From an uncultured beta proteobacterium (GTDB lineage: Bacteria > Pseudomonadota > Gammaproteobacteria > Burkholderiales > Burkholderiaceae_C): DNA of 45,692 nt. The DNA is taken from NCBI GenBank assembly GCA_903823025.1, contig CAIJRK010000032.1, positions 1-45,692 of the forward strand, read 5' to 3'. Below, one piece after another: positions 27,374 to 38,785 of the stretch. The position numbers were made by a program, and so were the translations under genes. The stretch's first letter is position 1. Every line of letters starts with the position of its first letter. The notes under the pieces were generated by a model. The model was given only the letters and a program-made list of their open reading frames with translations, made no database searches and had not been told where the DNA came from.

Positions 27374-27407
27374 AAAAAAAGGCGCCCCGTAAGAAGGCGC
27401 CTTTTTT
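27374..27407. terminator. Bidirectional terminator between barstar unit and rsmA
   Basis: Stem ggcgcc/ggcgcc with A-run before and T-run after (7 A, 6 T) around ccgtaagaa. It serves both the plus-strand barstar genes and the minus-strand rsmA, whose stop is at 27425. Confidence 0.88.
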
Positions 27408-27424
27408 GTGGGCGTTTGAACGCT

Positions 27425-28207
27425 TTAAGGGGTAATATTTTTGACCTGTTCGGCCAAGGTCAGATAGTCGGCTACCGGCACTTCTTCGGCCCGGCGCTGG
27501 ACATCAAAGACACCGCTAAAGCCTTTAGCGGTCAGCCATTGGCCTAAAGTATGGCGCATTAGCTTGCGTCGCTGACTGAAAGCGACCTGCACAATTTCAC
27601 TTAAAAGCTTCACCTCGACAGCTGCTGGATTCTCGCGCGGCACCATGCGCACGACGGCGCTGTCAACCCGGGGCGGCGGCACAAAGCTGGTGGGGGGCAC
27701 AAATAGCACGTTTTCCATGGCATAGCGCCATTGCAGCATGACACTCAAGCGCCCGTAATCGGAGGTGCAAGGGCGCGCCACCATGCGGTCGATCACTTCT
27801 TTTTGCAGCATGAAGTGCTGGTCTTCAATGACCTCCACGCAGTCGAGCAAGTGAAACAAAATGGGCGTTGAGATGTTATAGGGCAGGTTGCCGACCACTC
27901 TTAATTTGGTGACACCCAGGGTTTGCGCAATTTGGACAAAGTCAACTTTCAGCACATCGGACTCAATCACCGAGAGTTGAGGATGGGCGCGCAGGCGCAC
28001 GGCCAGATCGCGGTCCAGCTCAATGACGGTTAGCTGACCCAGGCGTTCAACCAGGGGTTGCGTCAGCGCGGCCAGGCCGGGACCGATTTCAACCATGGCT
28101 TGACTGGGTTGCGGGGCAATGGCATCAACGATGGCTTCAATAATGTTGGCGTCTGCCAGAAAATGCTGGCCGAAGCGTTTGCGGGGAATATGTTTAGCGT
28201 GTTTCAC
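27425..28207 (-). CDS. rsmA: 16S rRNA (adenine1518/1519-N6)-dimethyltransferase
   Basis: Dimethylates two adjacent adenines in the 3' hairpin of 16S rRNA during 30S maturation. 260 residues. The N-terminus ([19 protein letters not shown]), SAM-binding [12 protein letters not shown] and the catalytic NLPY motif ([13 protein letters not shown]) are all in place, and the C-terminal [14 protein letters not shown] is typical. It is the last gene of the lptD-surA-rsmA unit; its start is 11 bp after the surA stop. The usual pdxA between surA and rsmA of enterics is absent, as common in Burkholderiales. Terminated by the shared hairpin at 27374. Confidence 0.96.
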   Translation of the reverse strand: MKHAKHIPRKRFGQHFLADANIIEAIVDAIAPQPSQAMVEIGPGLAALTQPLVERLGQLTVIELDRDLAVRLRAHPQLSVIESDVLKVDFVQIAQTLGVTKLRVVGNLPYNISTPILFHLLDCVEVIEDQHFMLQKEVIDRMVARPCTSDYGRLSVMLQWRYAMENVLFVPPTSFVPPPRVDSAVVRMVPRENPAAVEVKLLSEIVQVAFSQRRKLMRHTLGQWLTAKGFSGVFDVQRRAEEVPVADYLTLAEQVKNITP

Positions 28208-28218
28208 AGGTGGCTCGA

Positions 28219-29604
28219 TTATTGGGGTGGCTCGCGCATTTCAACGTAGGCACGACCACGCAGGTCTCTGGCCCATGTGGTAAAGGCTTCATCGAGTTTT
28301 TTGTCGCGCAACAAAGCGCGCACGGTTTCGCGTTGTTCGCTGGGGCTTAAAGCGGCGTTGCGACGTTCGGTGAGCTGGATGAGGTGCACGCCAAAGCGTG
28401 AGACCAGGGGATCGCTGATTTGACCGGGGGTGAGTTGGTTCATGACCTCTTCAAACTCGGGCACAAACATGCCTGGATTGGCCCAACCCAAGTCGCCGCC
28501 TTGGGCGGCGCTGCCATCTTGCGAGTTGTCGCGCGCGAGGGCGGCGAAATCAGCTTGGCCTGCCAGCACGCGTTTTTTGAAGTCACTCAGCTTGCTGCGG
28601 GCCGCCGCTTCACTGAGCTGCGGGCTGACGCGTAACAAAATATGGCGCGCCCGGCTTTGCGTCACCATCATGGGGGGCAGACCGGGGCGCGGTTTTTCGA
28701 TGACTTTGAGGATGTGAAAACCAGCGCCTGAGAGCACCAGTTCAGAAACCTCACCGACGCCCATATTTTGAATCGCTTCAACAAACAGGGCCGGATAGCG
28801 GTTAGCCGTTCGCAGACCTAGCTGGCCGGCGTTGGTGCTGCTGTCGGGCGCATCCGAGAACTCACGCACCAAGGCACCAAAATCGTCACCCGCACGGGCA
28901 CGCGCCAGCACGCGCTGCGCCTTGGTTTTTAAGGCGTCAATTTGAACCGGGCTGGCGTCAACCGGCACCGCGACCAGCACTTGCGCGAGATTGATCTCCT
29001 GCCTGGCGGGGTCGTAGTTGCCTTGTTGTTCGTGCAGGTATTGATTTACTTCCAGATCGGTAACTTTGACGCGGGATTCGACATCGCGTTCACGCAGGCG
29101 CGTCAGCAAAATTTGATCCCGCAGTTTCTCGCGGAACTGACTGAGCACCAGGCCGTCCCGGGCCAGCCGACGGTGCAATTCGGCTACATCAAGCTGATTT
29201 TGACGGGCTACGTTTTGTTCAGCCAGATCAACCGCCGTGTCATCGACAGACAGGCCGGTTTCACGGGCTAGCTGGAGTTGCGCTTTGTCACTGATGAGGC
29301 GCTCCAACACCTGATTGACCAGCGCCTGATGGTTAGGTTGGGCGCGCCCCTGTTGGGCCAGTGCTTGCAGCACACGCTGCAGTTCTGCACGCACTTCGTT
29401 GTTGGTGATGGGCTCTGAATTGACCACGGCCACAATGAAGTCTGCCGGTCGTTGCGCTGACGCTGGGGTGGATGTGGACGAGGGCGCCAGAGCGGCACCC
29501 GCGTTGGCCCCGGTGGCCGACAGGCGCAAACCTTGGGCGTGCGCTGGCAAGGTGGCAAAAAGGGTAAGACTGGCGACAGTCAGGGCCATGAGGCGTTGAG
29601 TCAT
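28219..29604 (-). CDS. surA: Periplasmic chaperone / peptidyl-prolyl isomerase SurA
   Basis: Periplasmic chaperone that escorts outer-membrane proteins to the BAM complex. 461 residues: signal peptide ([20 protein letters not shown]...AHAQ), a linker rich in A, S and T, a SurA N-terminal chaperone domain ([20 protein letters not shown]) and two parvulin domains, the first from [11 protein letters not shown] (about 210-310), the second from [11 protein letters not shown] (about 325-430). It lies 16 bp after lptD, its main client's gene, so expression is coupled. Length is at the upper end of the family, owing to the linker after the signal peptide. Confidence 0.95.
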   Translation of the reverse strand: MTQRLMALTVASLTLFATLPAHAQGLRLSATGANAGAALAPSSTSTPASAQRPADFIVAVVNSEPITNNEVRAELQRVLQALAQQGRAQPNHQALVNQVLERLISDKAQLQLARETGLSVDDTAVDLAEQNVARQNQLDVAELHRRLARDGLVLSQFREKLRDQILLTRLRERDVESRVKVTDLEVNQYLHEQQGNYDPARQEINLAQVLVAVPVDASPVQIDALKTKAQRVLARARAGDDFGALVREFSDAPDSSTNAGQLGLRTANRYPALFVEAIQNMGVGEVSELVLSGAGFHILKVIEKPRPGLPPMMVTQSRARHILLRVSPQLSEAAARSKLSDFKKRVLAGQADFAALARDNSQDGSAAQGGDLGWANPGMFVPEFEEVMNQLTPGQISDPLVSRFGVHLIQLTERRNAALSPSEQRETVRALLRDKKLDEAFTTWARDLRGRAYVEMREPPQ

Positions 29605-29620
29605 AGTATGAATGGGATGA

Positions 29621-32005
29621 TTAATCGTAATTGCTGAAACGGCTGCTTGGGCTGGTTTGCCCGCCTAGCGCCTGGTAACTCGGAATGTTTTCTTTCAAGG
29701 TCTTCAAGGTATCGACACCCAAGCGTGTAAGGCCGACAAATTCCAGCTGGAACATGATGCGTTGCGTCGCCGATGACGTGCTGGTTTGCAGTCGCTCCAG
29801 CACCGCACGGCCTCGCCAGCATCCCGCATCGTACTCAAAACCGACGATGGCATCGACCAGCTTGCCTTCATTCATGCTGTAGTTCAGGCGCCCTACGCTG
29901 TACCAGCGCCCGTCAGCCTGGCTTGCGCCTGCGTCTTGTTCCTGATTTTTCCAGAGGGCGCTGATGGGCCACTGCCAGCCGACATCCAGTTGTTCACTGA
30001 GCTTGCGCTGGTAGCGGTAGGCGGCGGAGATCACCCGGTAGTTGCCGGGGTTGTAGCGTGCGCCCACGGTGGAGCGGATGGACTGGCTGGTGGTCGGGTT
30101 GAACTGCACGGTCGAGTTGAACCCCCATTGGGGGTGCCAGTTGACAGAGGCGCCCAGCAAAATATCGCTGATTCGGTCAACCACGGGTGCATCCGTGGGC
30201 AACAAGGTGACGTTCTGGTCTTTGAATCGCAAGCGCTGTGCAATGCCAAACCGGGCTGCTTCTGCCCCGGTGTCGGGGTCCAGCAAGCGGGTGGTCACGC
30301 CCAGCGTTAACAGGTTGCTGTCAGAAATGCGGTCATGGCCGACGAAGGCATTTTCGGTGTAGATGGTCGCAAAGTTAAAGTCGCTGACCCCGGAGTCGTA
30401 ATTGGGCAGGCGGCTTTGGTCACGGTACGGGGTGTTGACGTAAAAAGCGCGCGGCTCCAGCGTCTGAAGAAACCCCCGTCCAAAATAACTGGCCTCCCGC
30501 TCGAACACCAAACCACTGTCCAGACTGAGTGTGGGCACGACGCGACTGGCTGAATTTGTAGCGTTGTACGAGGTATCAAATTGGTAGTTGGTGGCGTGCA
30601 GCTGAAGCTTCGGGGTAATAAAACCTGCCGGGATCATCCAGGGACGGCTGACTTGCATTAACGAGAAAGCCCGCTGACCATTGGCGTTGGGTTGCGCACC
30701 AGGGAGCGCTGAGAACAGGTTGTCAGCCTGAAACTGGGTGTAATCGGCGGCTACCGAATAATCAAACCCGCTGATGTTGGTGCGGTCATAGCGCGTGGTC
30801 AATTGAGGCATTCGGTCGTAGGGCGCCACGATGGGTGCGGTGATGTCTTGCAGGGTCTGCCATTTGAGCGTGCGCACGCTGTTGGACCAATAGCCATTGC
30901 TCCACGATAACGAGGCTTCACTGGGCAGCAGGCGCTGGGTCAACGCGGTGGAGGTGCGTGAAAAGTCGCGCCAATAGTTGTCGTCACTGACTCGGTTCAG
31001 GTTGAGGTTGAGGGCCACAGCGCCGTCGGTGAACTGGCTGGTCAGGCTGTTGTTGAGCGTGGCTTGATGTCCCACTGAGTAGGCCCAGCGGGTGCTATCG
31101 CGCAGTTGGTCAAGCGGCATGATGTCCAGGCGCAGCTTACCGGCATAGTCGGCTTCAAGGTAACGCAGTTCACTGCCCAGACTCGCCCCGCGCTTGCTCA
31201 TGACGGTGGGCGTGAAGGTGGCGTCCCGGTTGGGCGCAATGTTCCAGTAATACGGAGCCGACAGCTCGGCGCCATTGACGTTATCAAGGCCAATGGTGGG
31301 GGGCATCCAGCCTGACTTGCGCTTGTCGCTCAGGGGAAAGCTGAGGTAAGGAACCGGCAATACGGGTACGCCTTTGAAGCTTAAAACCGCGCCTTCTGCG
31401 GTGCCCACATCGAGGCCCATGTCCAGGCTGATGGTGTTGGCACGCAAAATCCAGTCAGGCAGCCAGCTCGGGCCGGGCAGGCGACGACAGGTGGTCAGCG
31501 TGGCGTTGTGAATGACCGTTCTGTTTTCATCAATGAAGTCCACTCGATCCGCTTCACCGTGCGAGTCATTTTTAATGAAGTAGTAGCGTGGCTCGTTAAA
31601 GAAGCCTTCGTAGGCGTCGAGCTTGAGTTCCAGCCGCGGCCCCTCGTACACATTGCCCGCACGGTTGATGCGCACAGATCCGGTGGCTTTGGCCAGGTCG
31701 GTGGGTTGGTCATAGTCCAGCCGGTCGGCTTTGATGACCATGTCGCCCCGGCGCAGTTCGGCGCCGCCTTGCACCACGGTTTCCAGATTGGGGCGGCCAA
31801 ACAGGCGCTGGCCGTACACAAAAGTGGGCAAACCACCGTTGTCCGCCGTGGGCGTCTGTTCTTGCAGCAATGGACTGCTCTTGAGGACTGGCGCCGGTAT
31901 TTCTTGTGCTCCCAGCGAGGCGCCTTGCAACAAAGCCCAAGCGACCAGCGCGACGGGGGTGGGCATAAAACGGAAAGGGCGGGCCTTGGGATTCAGGTCG
32001 TGCAT
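29621..32005 (-). CDS. lptD: LPS-assembly protein LptD
   Basis: Outer-membrane beta-barrel that, with LptE, inserts lipopolysaccharide in the outer leaflet. 794 residues with an N-terminal signal (ALVAWALLQGASLGAQE), an OstA-type beta-jellyroll domain (about 70-200: GGAELRRGDMVIKADRLDYD, TDLAKATGSVRI) and a C-terminal barrel of about 26 strands ending at FVGLTRLGVDTLKTLKENIP. Two cysteines in the N-part (TTCRR) and one near the C-terminus (DAGCWRGR) could form the needed disulfides. It is the first gene of the lptD-surA-rsmA unit and diverges from amgK across 79 bp. Confidence 0.95.
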   Translation of the reverse strand: MHDLNPKARPFRFMPTPVALVAWALLQGASLGAQEIPAPVLKSSPLLQEQTPTADNGGLPTFVYGQRLFGRPNLETVVQGGAELRRGDMVIKADRLDYDQPTDLAKATGSVRINRAGNVYEGPRLELKLDAYEGFFNEPRYYFIKNDSHGEADRVDFIDENRTVIHNATLTTCRRLPGPSWLPDWILRANTISLDMGLDVGTAEGAVLSFKGVPVLPVPYLSFPLSDKRKSGWMPPTIGLDNVNGAELSAPYYWNIAPNRDATFTPTVMSKRGASLGSELRYLEADYAGKLRLDIMPLDQLRDSTRWAYSVGHQATLNNSLTSQFTDGAVALNLNLNRVSDDNYWRDFSRTSTALTQRLLPSEASLSWSNGYWSNSVRTLKWQTLQDITAPIVAPYDRMPQLTTRYDRTNISGFDYSVAADYTQFQADNLFSALPGAQPNANGQRAFSLMQVSRPWMIPAGFITPKLQLHATNYQFDTSYNATNSASRVVPTLSLDSGLVFEREASYFGRGFLQTLEPRAFYVNTPYRDQSRLPNYDSGVSDFNFATIYTENAFVGHDRISDSNLLTLGVTTRLLDPDTGAEAARFGIAQRLRFKDQNVTLLPTDAPVVDRISDILLGASVNWHPQWGFNSTVQFNPTTSQSIRSTVGARYNPGNYRVISAAYRYQRKLSEQLDVGWQWPISALWKNQEQDAGASQADGRWYSVGRLNYSMNEGKLVDAIVGFEYDAGCWRGRAVLERLQTSTSSATQRIMFQLEFVGLTRLGVDTLKTLKENIPSYQALGGQTSPSSRFSNYD

Positions 32006-32084
32006 CGGGGATGGGGGCGTGTCGGGCGTGAAAGCGGGTTGAAAACGAATTTAACGGCGTCTGGGTTTGTAGAATGGATTATCC

Positions 32085-33173
32085 ATGAGCCAAGCCTATA
32101 CCCCCGACTCCCCGCTGTTCGCTGCCCCCGTCTGGTCTGACGCGCAGCGCGCCCTTCAATTCACTCACTGGTTGACAAGCCTGATACCGACCCATGGCCT
32201 GCAAGTCAACTCGGTGCGCAGCGCCTCGGCAGACGCCAGTTTTCGACGCTACTTTCGGGTCGATAGCCCACGGGGCAGTCTCATCATCATGGATGCACCG
32301 CCTGATAAAGAAGACTGCCACCCCTTTGTGAAAGTCGCCCAACTCATGCGCGACGCGCAACTGCAGGTGCCGCAAGTGCTGGCGTGGGATGAAGCGCACG
32401 GCTTTATGCTGCTCACCGACCTGGGTGCGCAAACCATGATGCAAGTCATCAACCCGGACAACGCCGATGCCAACCGGGGTTTGTACCTTCAAGCCGTGGA
32501 CGCGCTGATTGCCTGGCAAATCGCCTCAACCCCGGACGTGCTGCCGCCCTATGACGAAGCCCTGTTGCGGCGCGAGCTGGAACTGTTTCCCGATTGGTAC
32601 TTGGCCCAACACCGGGGTGTAGCCGTTGAAGGCGAGGTACGCCGCACGCTGGACGACGCATTTGCGCACATCATTAAAAGCAATCTGGCCTGGCCCAGCG
32701 TCTATGTTCACCGTGACTTTATGCCCCGCAATTTGATGGTTTCAGGCGAAGGGCCGCAAAAGCCGTTGGGCGTGCTGGACTTTCAGGACGCCGTTTATGG
32801 CCCTATTACCTATGACATTGCCAGCTTGATGCGTGATGCGTTCCTGAGCTGGGAAGAAGATTTTTGCCTCGACATCACCATCCGCTACTGGGAAAAAGCC
32901 CGCAAAGCCGGGTTACCCGTGGGCAACGACTTTGGCGAGTTTTACCGGGGTGTGGAGTGGATGGGCTTGCAGCGTCACCTGAAAGTGGCCGGCATTTTTG
33001 CCCGCCTCACCCTGCGCGACGGCAAACCCCAATATCTGGCGGACACCCCGCGCTTTATCAACTACATCCGTGCCACCTGCGCCCGCTACCGTGAACTCAA
33101 ACCGCTGCTGCGGTTGATCGAGCGCGTGGAAGGCCTTGAAGTCGCCAGCGGTTATGCGTTTGGCCGGGTTTAA
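32085..33173 (+). CDS. amgK: Anomeric N-acetylmuramate/GlcNAc kinase (AmgK)
   Basis: Aminoglycoside-phosphotransferase-fold kinase that phosphorylates MurNAc and GlcNAc at C1 in peptidoglycan recycling, feeding MurU. 362 residues: the N-lobe has ASFRRYFRVDSP and SLIIMDAPPDKE (this family's phosphate-binding strands), the catalytic loop is VYVHRDFMPRNLMV and the metal Asp is in VLDFQDAVYGP. The divergent position next to lptD is the one known from pseudomonads, where murU follows directly; here rsmE follows after 5 bp and murU is at 11921. A TAGAAT box (32070-32075) may be its -10. The kinase family call is firm; the sugar specificity follows from neighbourhood and family. Confidence 0.9.
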   Translation: MSQAYTPDSPLFAAPVWSDAQRALQFTHWLTSLIPTHGLQVNSVRSASADASFRRYFRVDSPRGSLIIMDAPPDKEDCHPFVKVAQLMRDAQLQVPQVLAWDEAHGFMLLTDLGAQTMMQVINPDNADANRGLYLQAVDALIAWQIASTPDVLPPYDEALLRRELELFPDWYLAQHRGVAVEGEVRRTLDDAFAHIIKSNLAWPSVYVHRDFMPRNLMVSGEGPQKPLGVLDFQDAVYGPITYDIASLMRDAFLSWEEDFCLDITIRYWEKARKAGLPVGNDFGEFYRGVEWMGLQRHLKVAGIFARLTLRDGKPQYLADTPRFINYIRATCARYRELKPLLRLIERVEGLEVASGYAFGRV

Positions 33174-33178
33174 ATAAG

Positions 33179-33961
33179 ATGCCTCGTTTTTACTGCCCTA
33201 CCCTGCTGGTTGCTGGTGCGCTGCTGGACTTGCCTGCGGGTGCGGCCCGTCATGTGCAAGTGCTGCGCCTGCAACCCGGCGACGCCATCACGCTGTTCAA
33301 TGGTGGTCCGGATCAAACCGGCAGCGGGGGCGAGTTTGACGCCACCGTCACGCGCATGGGTCGCAGTGACGTGCAGGTGCAGGTGGGCCTGCATCACGCG
33401 GTGGAGCGTGAAGCCGTGCGCGCGGTGCATCTGGCGGTGGGAATGCCCGCCAATGACCGCATGGACTGGTTGGTCGAAAAAGCCACCGAACTCGGTGTGG
33501 CCAGCATTCAGCCACTGATGACCGAGCGCAGTGTGCTGCGTCTCACGGGCGAGCGCGCCGAGAAAAAAGTGGCGCATTGGCAAAGCGTGGCTGTGTCGGC
33601 CTGTGAACAATGCGGTGGCAACCGGGTGCCGGTGATTCATCCGGTGCTCAGTTTTTCGGCGTGGTCGAAAGCACAGACCGAGGCGCAGGCCAGCCCAACT
33701 CTTCCGGTCGGGCTGGCGCTGCTTTTGTCCCTGCGCCCAGGTACTCAAAGCTTGCGCGACGCGGTGAATGTCTCAGCTGACGCGCAAGGGGAAGGGCTGC
33801 CGCCGGTGGCGATTACCTTTCTGTCCGGCCCCGAAGGGGGTCTGAGTGCGGCGGAAGAAAGCACCGCGCTGGCCTGCGGCTACGCGCCGGTCACGCTCGG
33901 CCCCCGCGTGTTGCGCGCTGAAACAGCAGCCCTGGTTGCGCTGGCCGCTCTGTTGGTGTAA
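33179..33961 (+). CDS. rsmE: 16S rRNA (uracil1498-N3)-methyltransferase
   Basis: SPOUT-class methyltransferase that modifies U1498 of 16S rRNA. 260 residues: an N-terminal PUA-like RNA-binding part (MPRFYCPTLLVAGALLDLP, HVQVLRLQPGD) and a C-terminal knot with the SAM-binding pieces ITFLSGPEGGLSAAEE and LGPRVLRAETAALVAL. The KATELGV motif (about residue 100) is the family signature. An insertion (about 160-205) makes it slightly longer than most members. It lies 5 bp after amgK and 2 bp before the cardiolipin synthase gene, so the three form an operon. Confidence 0.95.
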   Translation: MPRFYCPTLLVAGALLDLPAGAARHVQVLRLQPGDAITLFNGGPDQTGSGGEFDATVTRMGRSDVQVQVGLHHAVEREAVRAVHLAVGMPANDRMDWLVEKATELGVASIQPLMTERSVLRLTGERAEKKVAHWQSVAVSACEQCGGNRVPVIHPVLSFSAWSKAQTEAQASPTLPVGLALLLSLRPGTQSLRDAVNVSADAQGEGLPPVAITFLSGPEGGLSAAEESTALACGYAPVTLGPRVLRAETAALVALAALLV

Positions 33962-33963
33962 GC

Positions 33964-35421
33964 GTGCCGCTTTGGTTAGATTCCGTCTTTAAATTGTTTT
34001 GGGACTTGGCGCCCTGGCTGGTGTCGCTGCTTCATGTGGGCTTTGCCAGCACGGTCACCGTTCATGCGCTGCTGAACAAGCGCGACGTTCACCGGGCCGT
34101 TGGCTGGATTGCGCTGGCGTGGCTGGCGCCGGTGGCGGGATCGTTGCTGTATCTGTTGCTGGGCATTAACCGTATTCGGCGCGCTGGTGTGGCGCTGGGC
34201 CTGAAGGCCGCCTGGCAGGGCGAGCCGGGCTGTTCTGATGCCGACGCCGAACCCGACGCGCCCGGTCAGACCAGTCTGGCAGGCGTGAACCGGCTCACGC
34301 GAAAGATAACCGGCAAAGCCTTGCTGGCGGGCAACATGATGACGCCGCTGGTCAATGGTGACGCCGCGTATCCCGCCATGCTTGTGGCCATTAACGGGGC
34401 ACGCCGCTCCGTCACACTGCTGACCTACATCTTTAACCATGATCCGGCGGGCCGCGCTTTTGTGGCAGCCTTGAAAGGTGCCCACCAGCGAGGCGTCGAG
34501 GTTCGCGTGCTGATTGATGCGGTGGGCGCGCGCTACAGCCGCACCAGCGTCGTGAAAAAACTGCGCCAACAAGGGGTGCCCGTGGCTGCCTTTCTGCCAC
34601 CCCGGCTGACGCGGCTTCTGGCGCAAGCCAATCTGCGCAACCACCGCAAGATCTTGGTGGTGGACGGCGAACTCGGGTTTACCGGGGGCATGAACATCAG
34701 CGCCGGGCACTGGTTGTCAACCCAACCCGCTTTTCCGATTCGGTGCTTGCATTTTGCGGTGCGTGGCCCGGTCGTGACCGACCTGCAACGCACGTTTGCA
34801 ATTGACTGGGCGTTTACCACCGGCGAGGCCTTGCGAGGCCCGATCTGGTTTGCCCCGAACGCGCCTTGCGGGCCAGTGCTGGCGCGGGGTGTAACCGATG
34901 GCCCCGATGGCGACATTGACCACATGCGTCAGGTAATCCTGGGCGCGCTGGCCATTGCCCGGCACCGGGTGTGCATCGTCACGCCGTATTTTTTACCGGA
35001 TGAGGTGCTGCTCACAACGCTGCAAATCACCGCCCTGCGCGGCGTCACGGTGGACATCGTGCTTCCTGCCCGTAGCAACCTACCGCTCCTGGACTGGGCC
35101 ATGCGCCCGCAATTTGCCCGACTGGTGAGCAGTGGTTGCCGCCTCCATTTGACCGGGCCTTTGTTTGATCACACCAAACTATTTCTGGTGGATGAGGCCT
35201 GGTCACTCATCGGTTCGACCAACTGGGACGCCCGCAGTCTGCGGCTCAACTTTGAGTACAACCTTGAATGCCAAGACCCGGCTTTAGTCGCCCAACTCAA
35301 CACACTGGCTGAAGATCGAATCGCCTGTGCCCGGTTGCTCACCGCTGAAGACTTGGCCTGCCAGCCGATGCTGACCAAACTGCGTGACCGAATGGTCTGG
35401 TTGCTGTCGCCCTACCTGTGA
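33964..35421 (+). CDS. cls: Cardiolipin synthase (phospholipase D family), GTG start
   Basis: Inner-membrane enzyme that joins two phosphatidylglycerol molecules to cardiolipin. 485 residues: two N-terminal membrane segments (about 10-32 and 42-62, the latter VGWIALAWLAPVAGSLLYLL), then two PLD domains with the HxK catalytic motifs NHRKILVVDGELGFTGGMN (near 227) and DHTKLFLVDEAWSLIGSTN (near 402). Start is GTG at 33964, two bases after the rsmE stop, with no closer ATG. Third gene of amgK-rsmE-cls. Architecture fits ClsA-type enzymes. Confidence 0.93.
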   Translation: MPLWLDSVFKLFWDLAPWLVSLLHVGFASTVTVHALLNKRDVHRAVGWIALAWLAPVAGSLLYLLLGINRIRRAGVALGLKAAWQGEPGCSDADAEPDAPGQTSLAGVNRLTRKITGKALLAGNMMTPLVNGDAAYPAMLVAINGARRSVTLLTYIFNHDPAGRAFVAALKGAHQRGVEVRVLIDAVGARYSRTSVVKKLRQQGVPVAAFLPPRLTRLLAQANLRNHRKILVVDGELGFTGGMNISAGHWLSTQPAFPIRCLHFAVRGPVVTDLQRTFAIDWAFTTGEALRGPIWFAPNAPCGPVLARGVTDGPDGDIDHMRQVILGALAIARHRVCIVTPYFLPDEVLLTTLQITALRGVTVDIVLPARSNLPLLDWAMRPQFARLVSSGCRLHLTGPLFDHTKLFLVDEAWSLIGSTNWDARSLRLNFEYNLECQDPALVAQLNTLAEDRIACARLLTAEDLACQPMLTKLRDRMVWLLSPYL

Positions 35422-35553
35422 CGCCCGCCTGAGCTTTCAATCGGGTAATCACTAGACTTGACAGGTTGGAAATACGGCAAAATAAGTGGTCGGCTCAGGC
35501 GTGAGGTCACGAGCTACGACTAGCGCCATCACCGTGCCAGAAAGAGACCCACC

Positions 35554-36060
35554 ATGACTGATATATCCCTTGATATGACCACTTCCATTTTTATCAAGAC
35601 GACGCTGGGGCAGCAAGAAATACAGACCCGTTCGCAAGGCCTGTCGCCCTTGATGCGTCGCGTGTTGGTGCTGATCGACGGACGGCGCAGTACCGGGGAA
35701 CTGGCCACCTTTGTGCCGGGCGAGGATGTAGATTTTTTGTTGCAACAACTGATGGCGCAGGGCTGCATTGATACGACCGGCGGTGCTGACGACAAGGCGC
35801 ATGAGACACCCTCCGACAAACCGCCTACCGAGGTGCGTAGCGCCAAAGAAAACGACATGGCACGCAACTTCATGACCAATACCGTCAACACGGTGTTCGA
35901 GAAGAACACACGGCTGACCTTGCTGGAGGCGATTTTTTCGTGCCGAACCACGCAAGACCTGCGGGGCGTTTATCCGGCGTGGGTGCAGACGATGTCAAGC
36001 AGCCGAATCGGCCTCATGCGCTTGCCCGAATTGCGCGAGAAGCTGTTCAAGGTGCTATGA
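35554..36060 (+). CDS. Conserved hypothetical protein, 168 aa
   Basis: Not recognised as a named family. The first 75 residues (TTLGQQEIQTRSQGLSPLMR, then VLVLIDGRRSTGELATFVPG and a helix) look like a small winged-helix type module, as in proteins with a PilZ- or twitching-related N-part; the middle (about 78-100) is a charged linker and the C-terminal part is helical (NTVFEKNTRLTLLEAIFSCR). It is cytoplasmic, without signal or membrane segments. AGAAAGAGA precedes the ATG. It stands alone, with 132 bp after cls, and converges on ectD. Probably a real gene of this lineage. Confidence 0.7.
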   Translation: MTDISLDMTTSIFIKTTLGQQEIQTRSQGLSPLMRRVLVLIDGRRSTGELATFVPGEDVDFLLQQLMAQGCIDTTGGADDKAHETPSDKPPTEVRSAKENDMARNFMTNTVNTVFEKNTRLTLLEAIFSCRTTQDLRGVYPAWVQTMSSSRIGLMRLPELREKLFKVL

Positions 36061-36067
36061 GGCAACC

Positions 36068-36093
36068 CGCCAAAATCAGCCGGGTTTCTGGCG
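36068..36093. terminator. Weak hairpin between convergent genes
   Basis: cgccaaaa pairs with ttt(c)tggcg with one bulge, between the 168-aa gene and ectD. It may stop both transcripts, but lacks a T-run, so this is tentative. Confidence 0.3.
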
Positions 36094-36102
36094 TGTCACC
36101 AA

Positions 36103-37020
36103 TCAGACTGTGAACGGCTCGGCTTGCAGTGGCTGCACGTTTTGACGTGTGGCGATGAACTCAGGCCGTGGTGTCAGCCCGCCCGCTGGCGCTTCTAACT
36201 GATTTTTGATGCTGTTGTAAACAAAAAATACGTTGCTACGCGGATAGGGCGTGATGTTGCTGTTGGAGCCGTGCATTGTGTTGCTGTCAAAGAAGACAAC
36301 CGATCCCGCTTTGCCCTTGCAAGCGGTGATGCCGCCCATGTCGGACAGATAGCGCAACAGCAGTTCGTCCGGCACCCCGAATTCCTGCTTTTTAAGTGAC
36401 TGCTTGTAATGCTCGTCCGGTGTTTCGCCAGCGCACGAGATGAAGTGCCGGTGAGAGCCTGGAATCAGCATCAGCGGGCCGTTGAACTCGTCGTTGTCGG
36501 TCAGCAAAATCGAGCAACTCACTGCCCGCATGGCTGGCATCCCGTCTTCGATGTGCCAGGTTTCAAAGTCAGAGTGCCAGTAAAACTCTTTACCTGTCAG
36601 GCCGGGCTTGTAGTTGATGCGGGACTGGTGAATATAGACCTCGCTGCCCAGAATTTCGCGCGCCACATTGAGCACGCGGGGGTCGTTCATCAGTCGGGCA
36701 AACAGGGCGTTCAGGCGATGCACGTTGAAGATGGAACGCACCTCGCCGCTGCCTGGTTCGGCGACGACTTCTGCCTGCGGCGTCTGCGCATAATCGGCGC
36801 GCATCAGCTGCATTTCGTCATAAAGGCGTGTCACCTCATCCGGGGTAAACAAGTCAGGCAGCAGCAAAAATCCGTTGTCGTTGTAGGCCTCGCGCTGCGC
36901 CGGGTTGAGTGTGGTGGGCAAACTCTCGGCAGTGCGCTCGTAGAGAACCGGCTCGCTGCGCGCCAGAATAGCTGGTGAGATCGGCGCCCGGCTTTTGTAG
37001 ATTGTGGGTTGGAGTGACAT
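36103..37020 (-). CDS. ectD: Ectoine 5-hydroxylase
   Basis: Fe(II)/2-oxoglutarate dioxygenase that converts ectoine to 5-hydroxyectoine, a compatible solute active against heat and desiccation stress. 305 residues. Iron ligands are His149 and Asp151 in FYWHSDFETWH and His250 in DSNTMHGSNSN, and the EctD signature stretch runs over 145-165 with DGMPAMRAVSCSILLTDNDE following. Length is normal. It is the last gene of ectR-A-B-C-D, 14 bp after ectC, so the cell makes hydroxyectoine whenever the operon is on. No clear ribosome site precedes the ATG. Confidence 0.96.
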   Translation of the reverse strand: MSLQPTIYKSRAPISPAILARSEPVLYERTAESLPTTLNPAQREAYNDNGFLLLPDLFTPDEVTRLYDEMQLMRADYAQTPQAEVVAEPGSGEVRSIFNVHRLNALFARLMNDPRVLNVAREILGSEVYIHQSRINYKPGLTGKEFYWHSDFETWHIEDGMPAMRAVSCSILLTDNDEFNGPLMLIPGSHRHFISCAGETPDEHYKQSLKKQEFGVPDELLLRYLSDMGGITACKGKAGSVVFFDSNTMHGSNSNITPYPRSNVFFVYNSIKNQLEAPAGGLTPRPEFIATRQNVQPLQAEPFTV

Positions 37021-37034
37021 CGGGGGCAGCTGTT

Positions 37035-38785
<1,751 letters not shown>

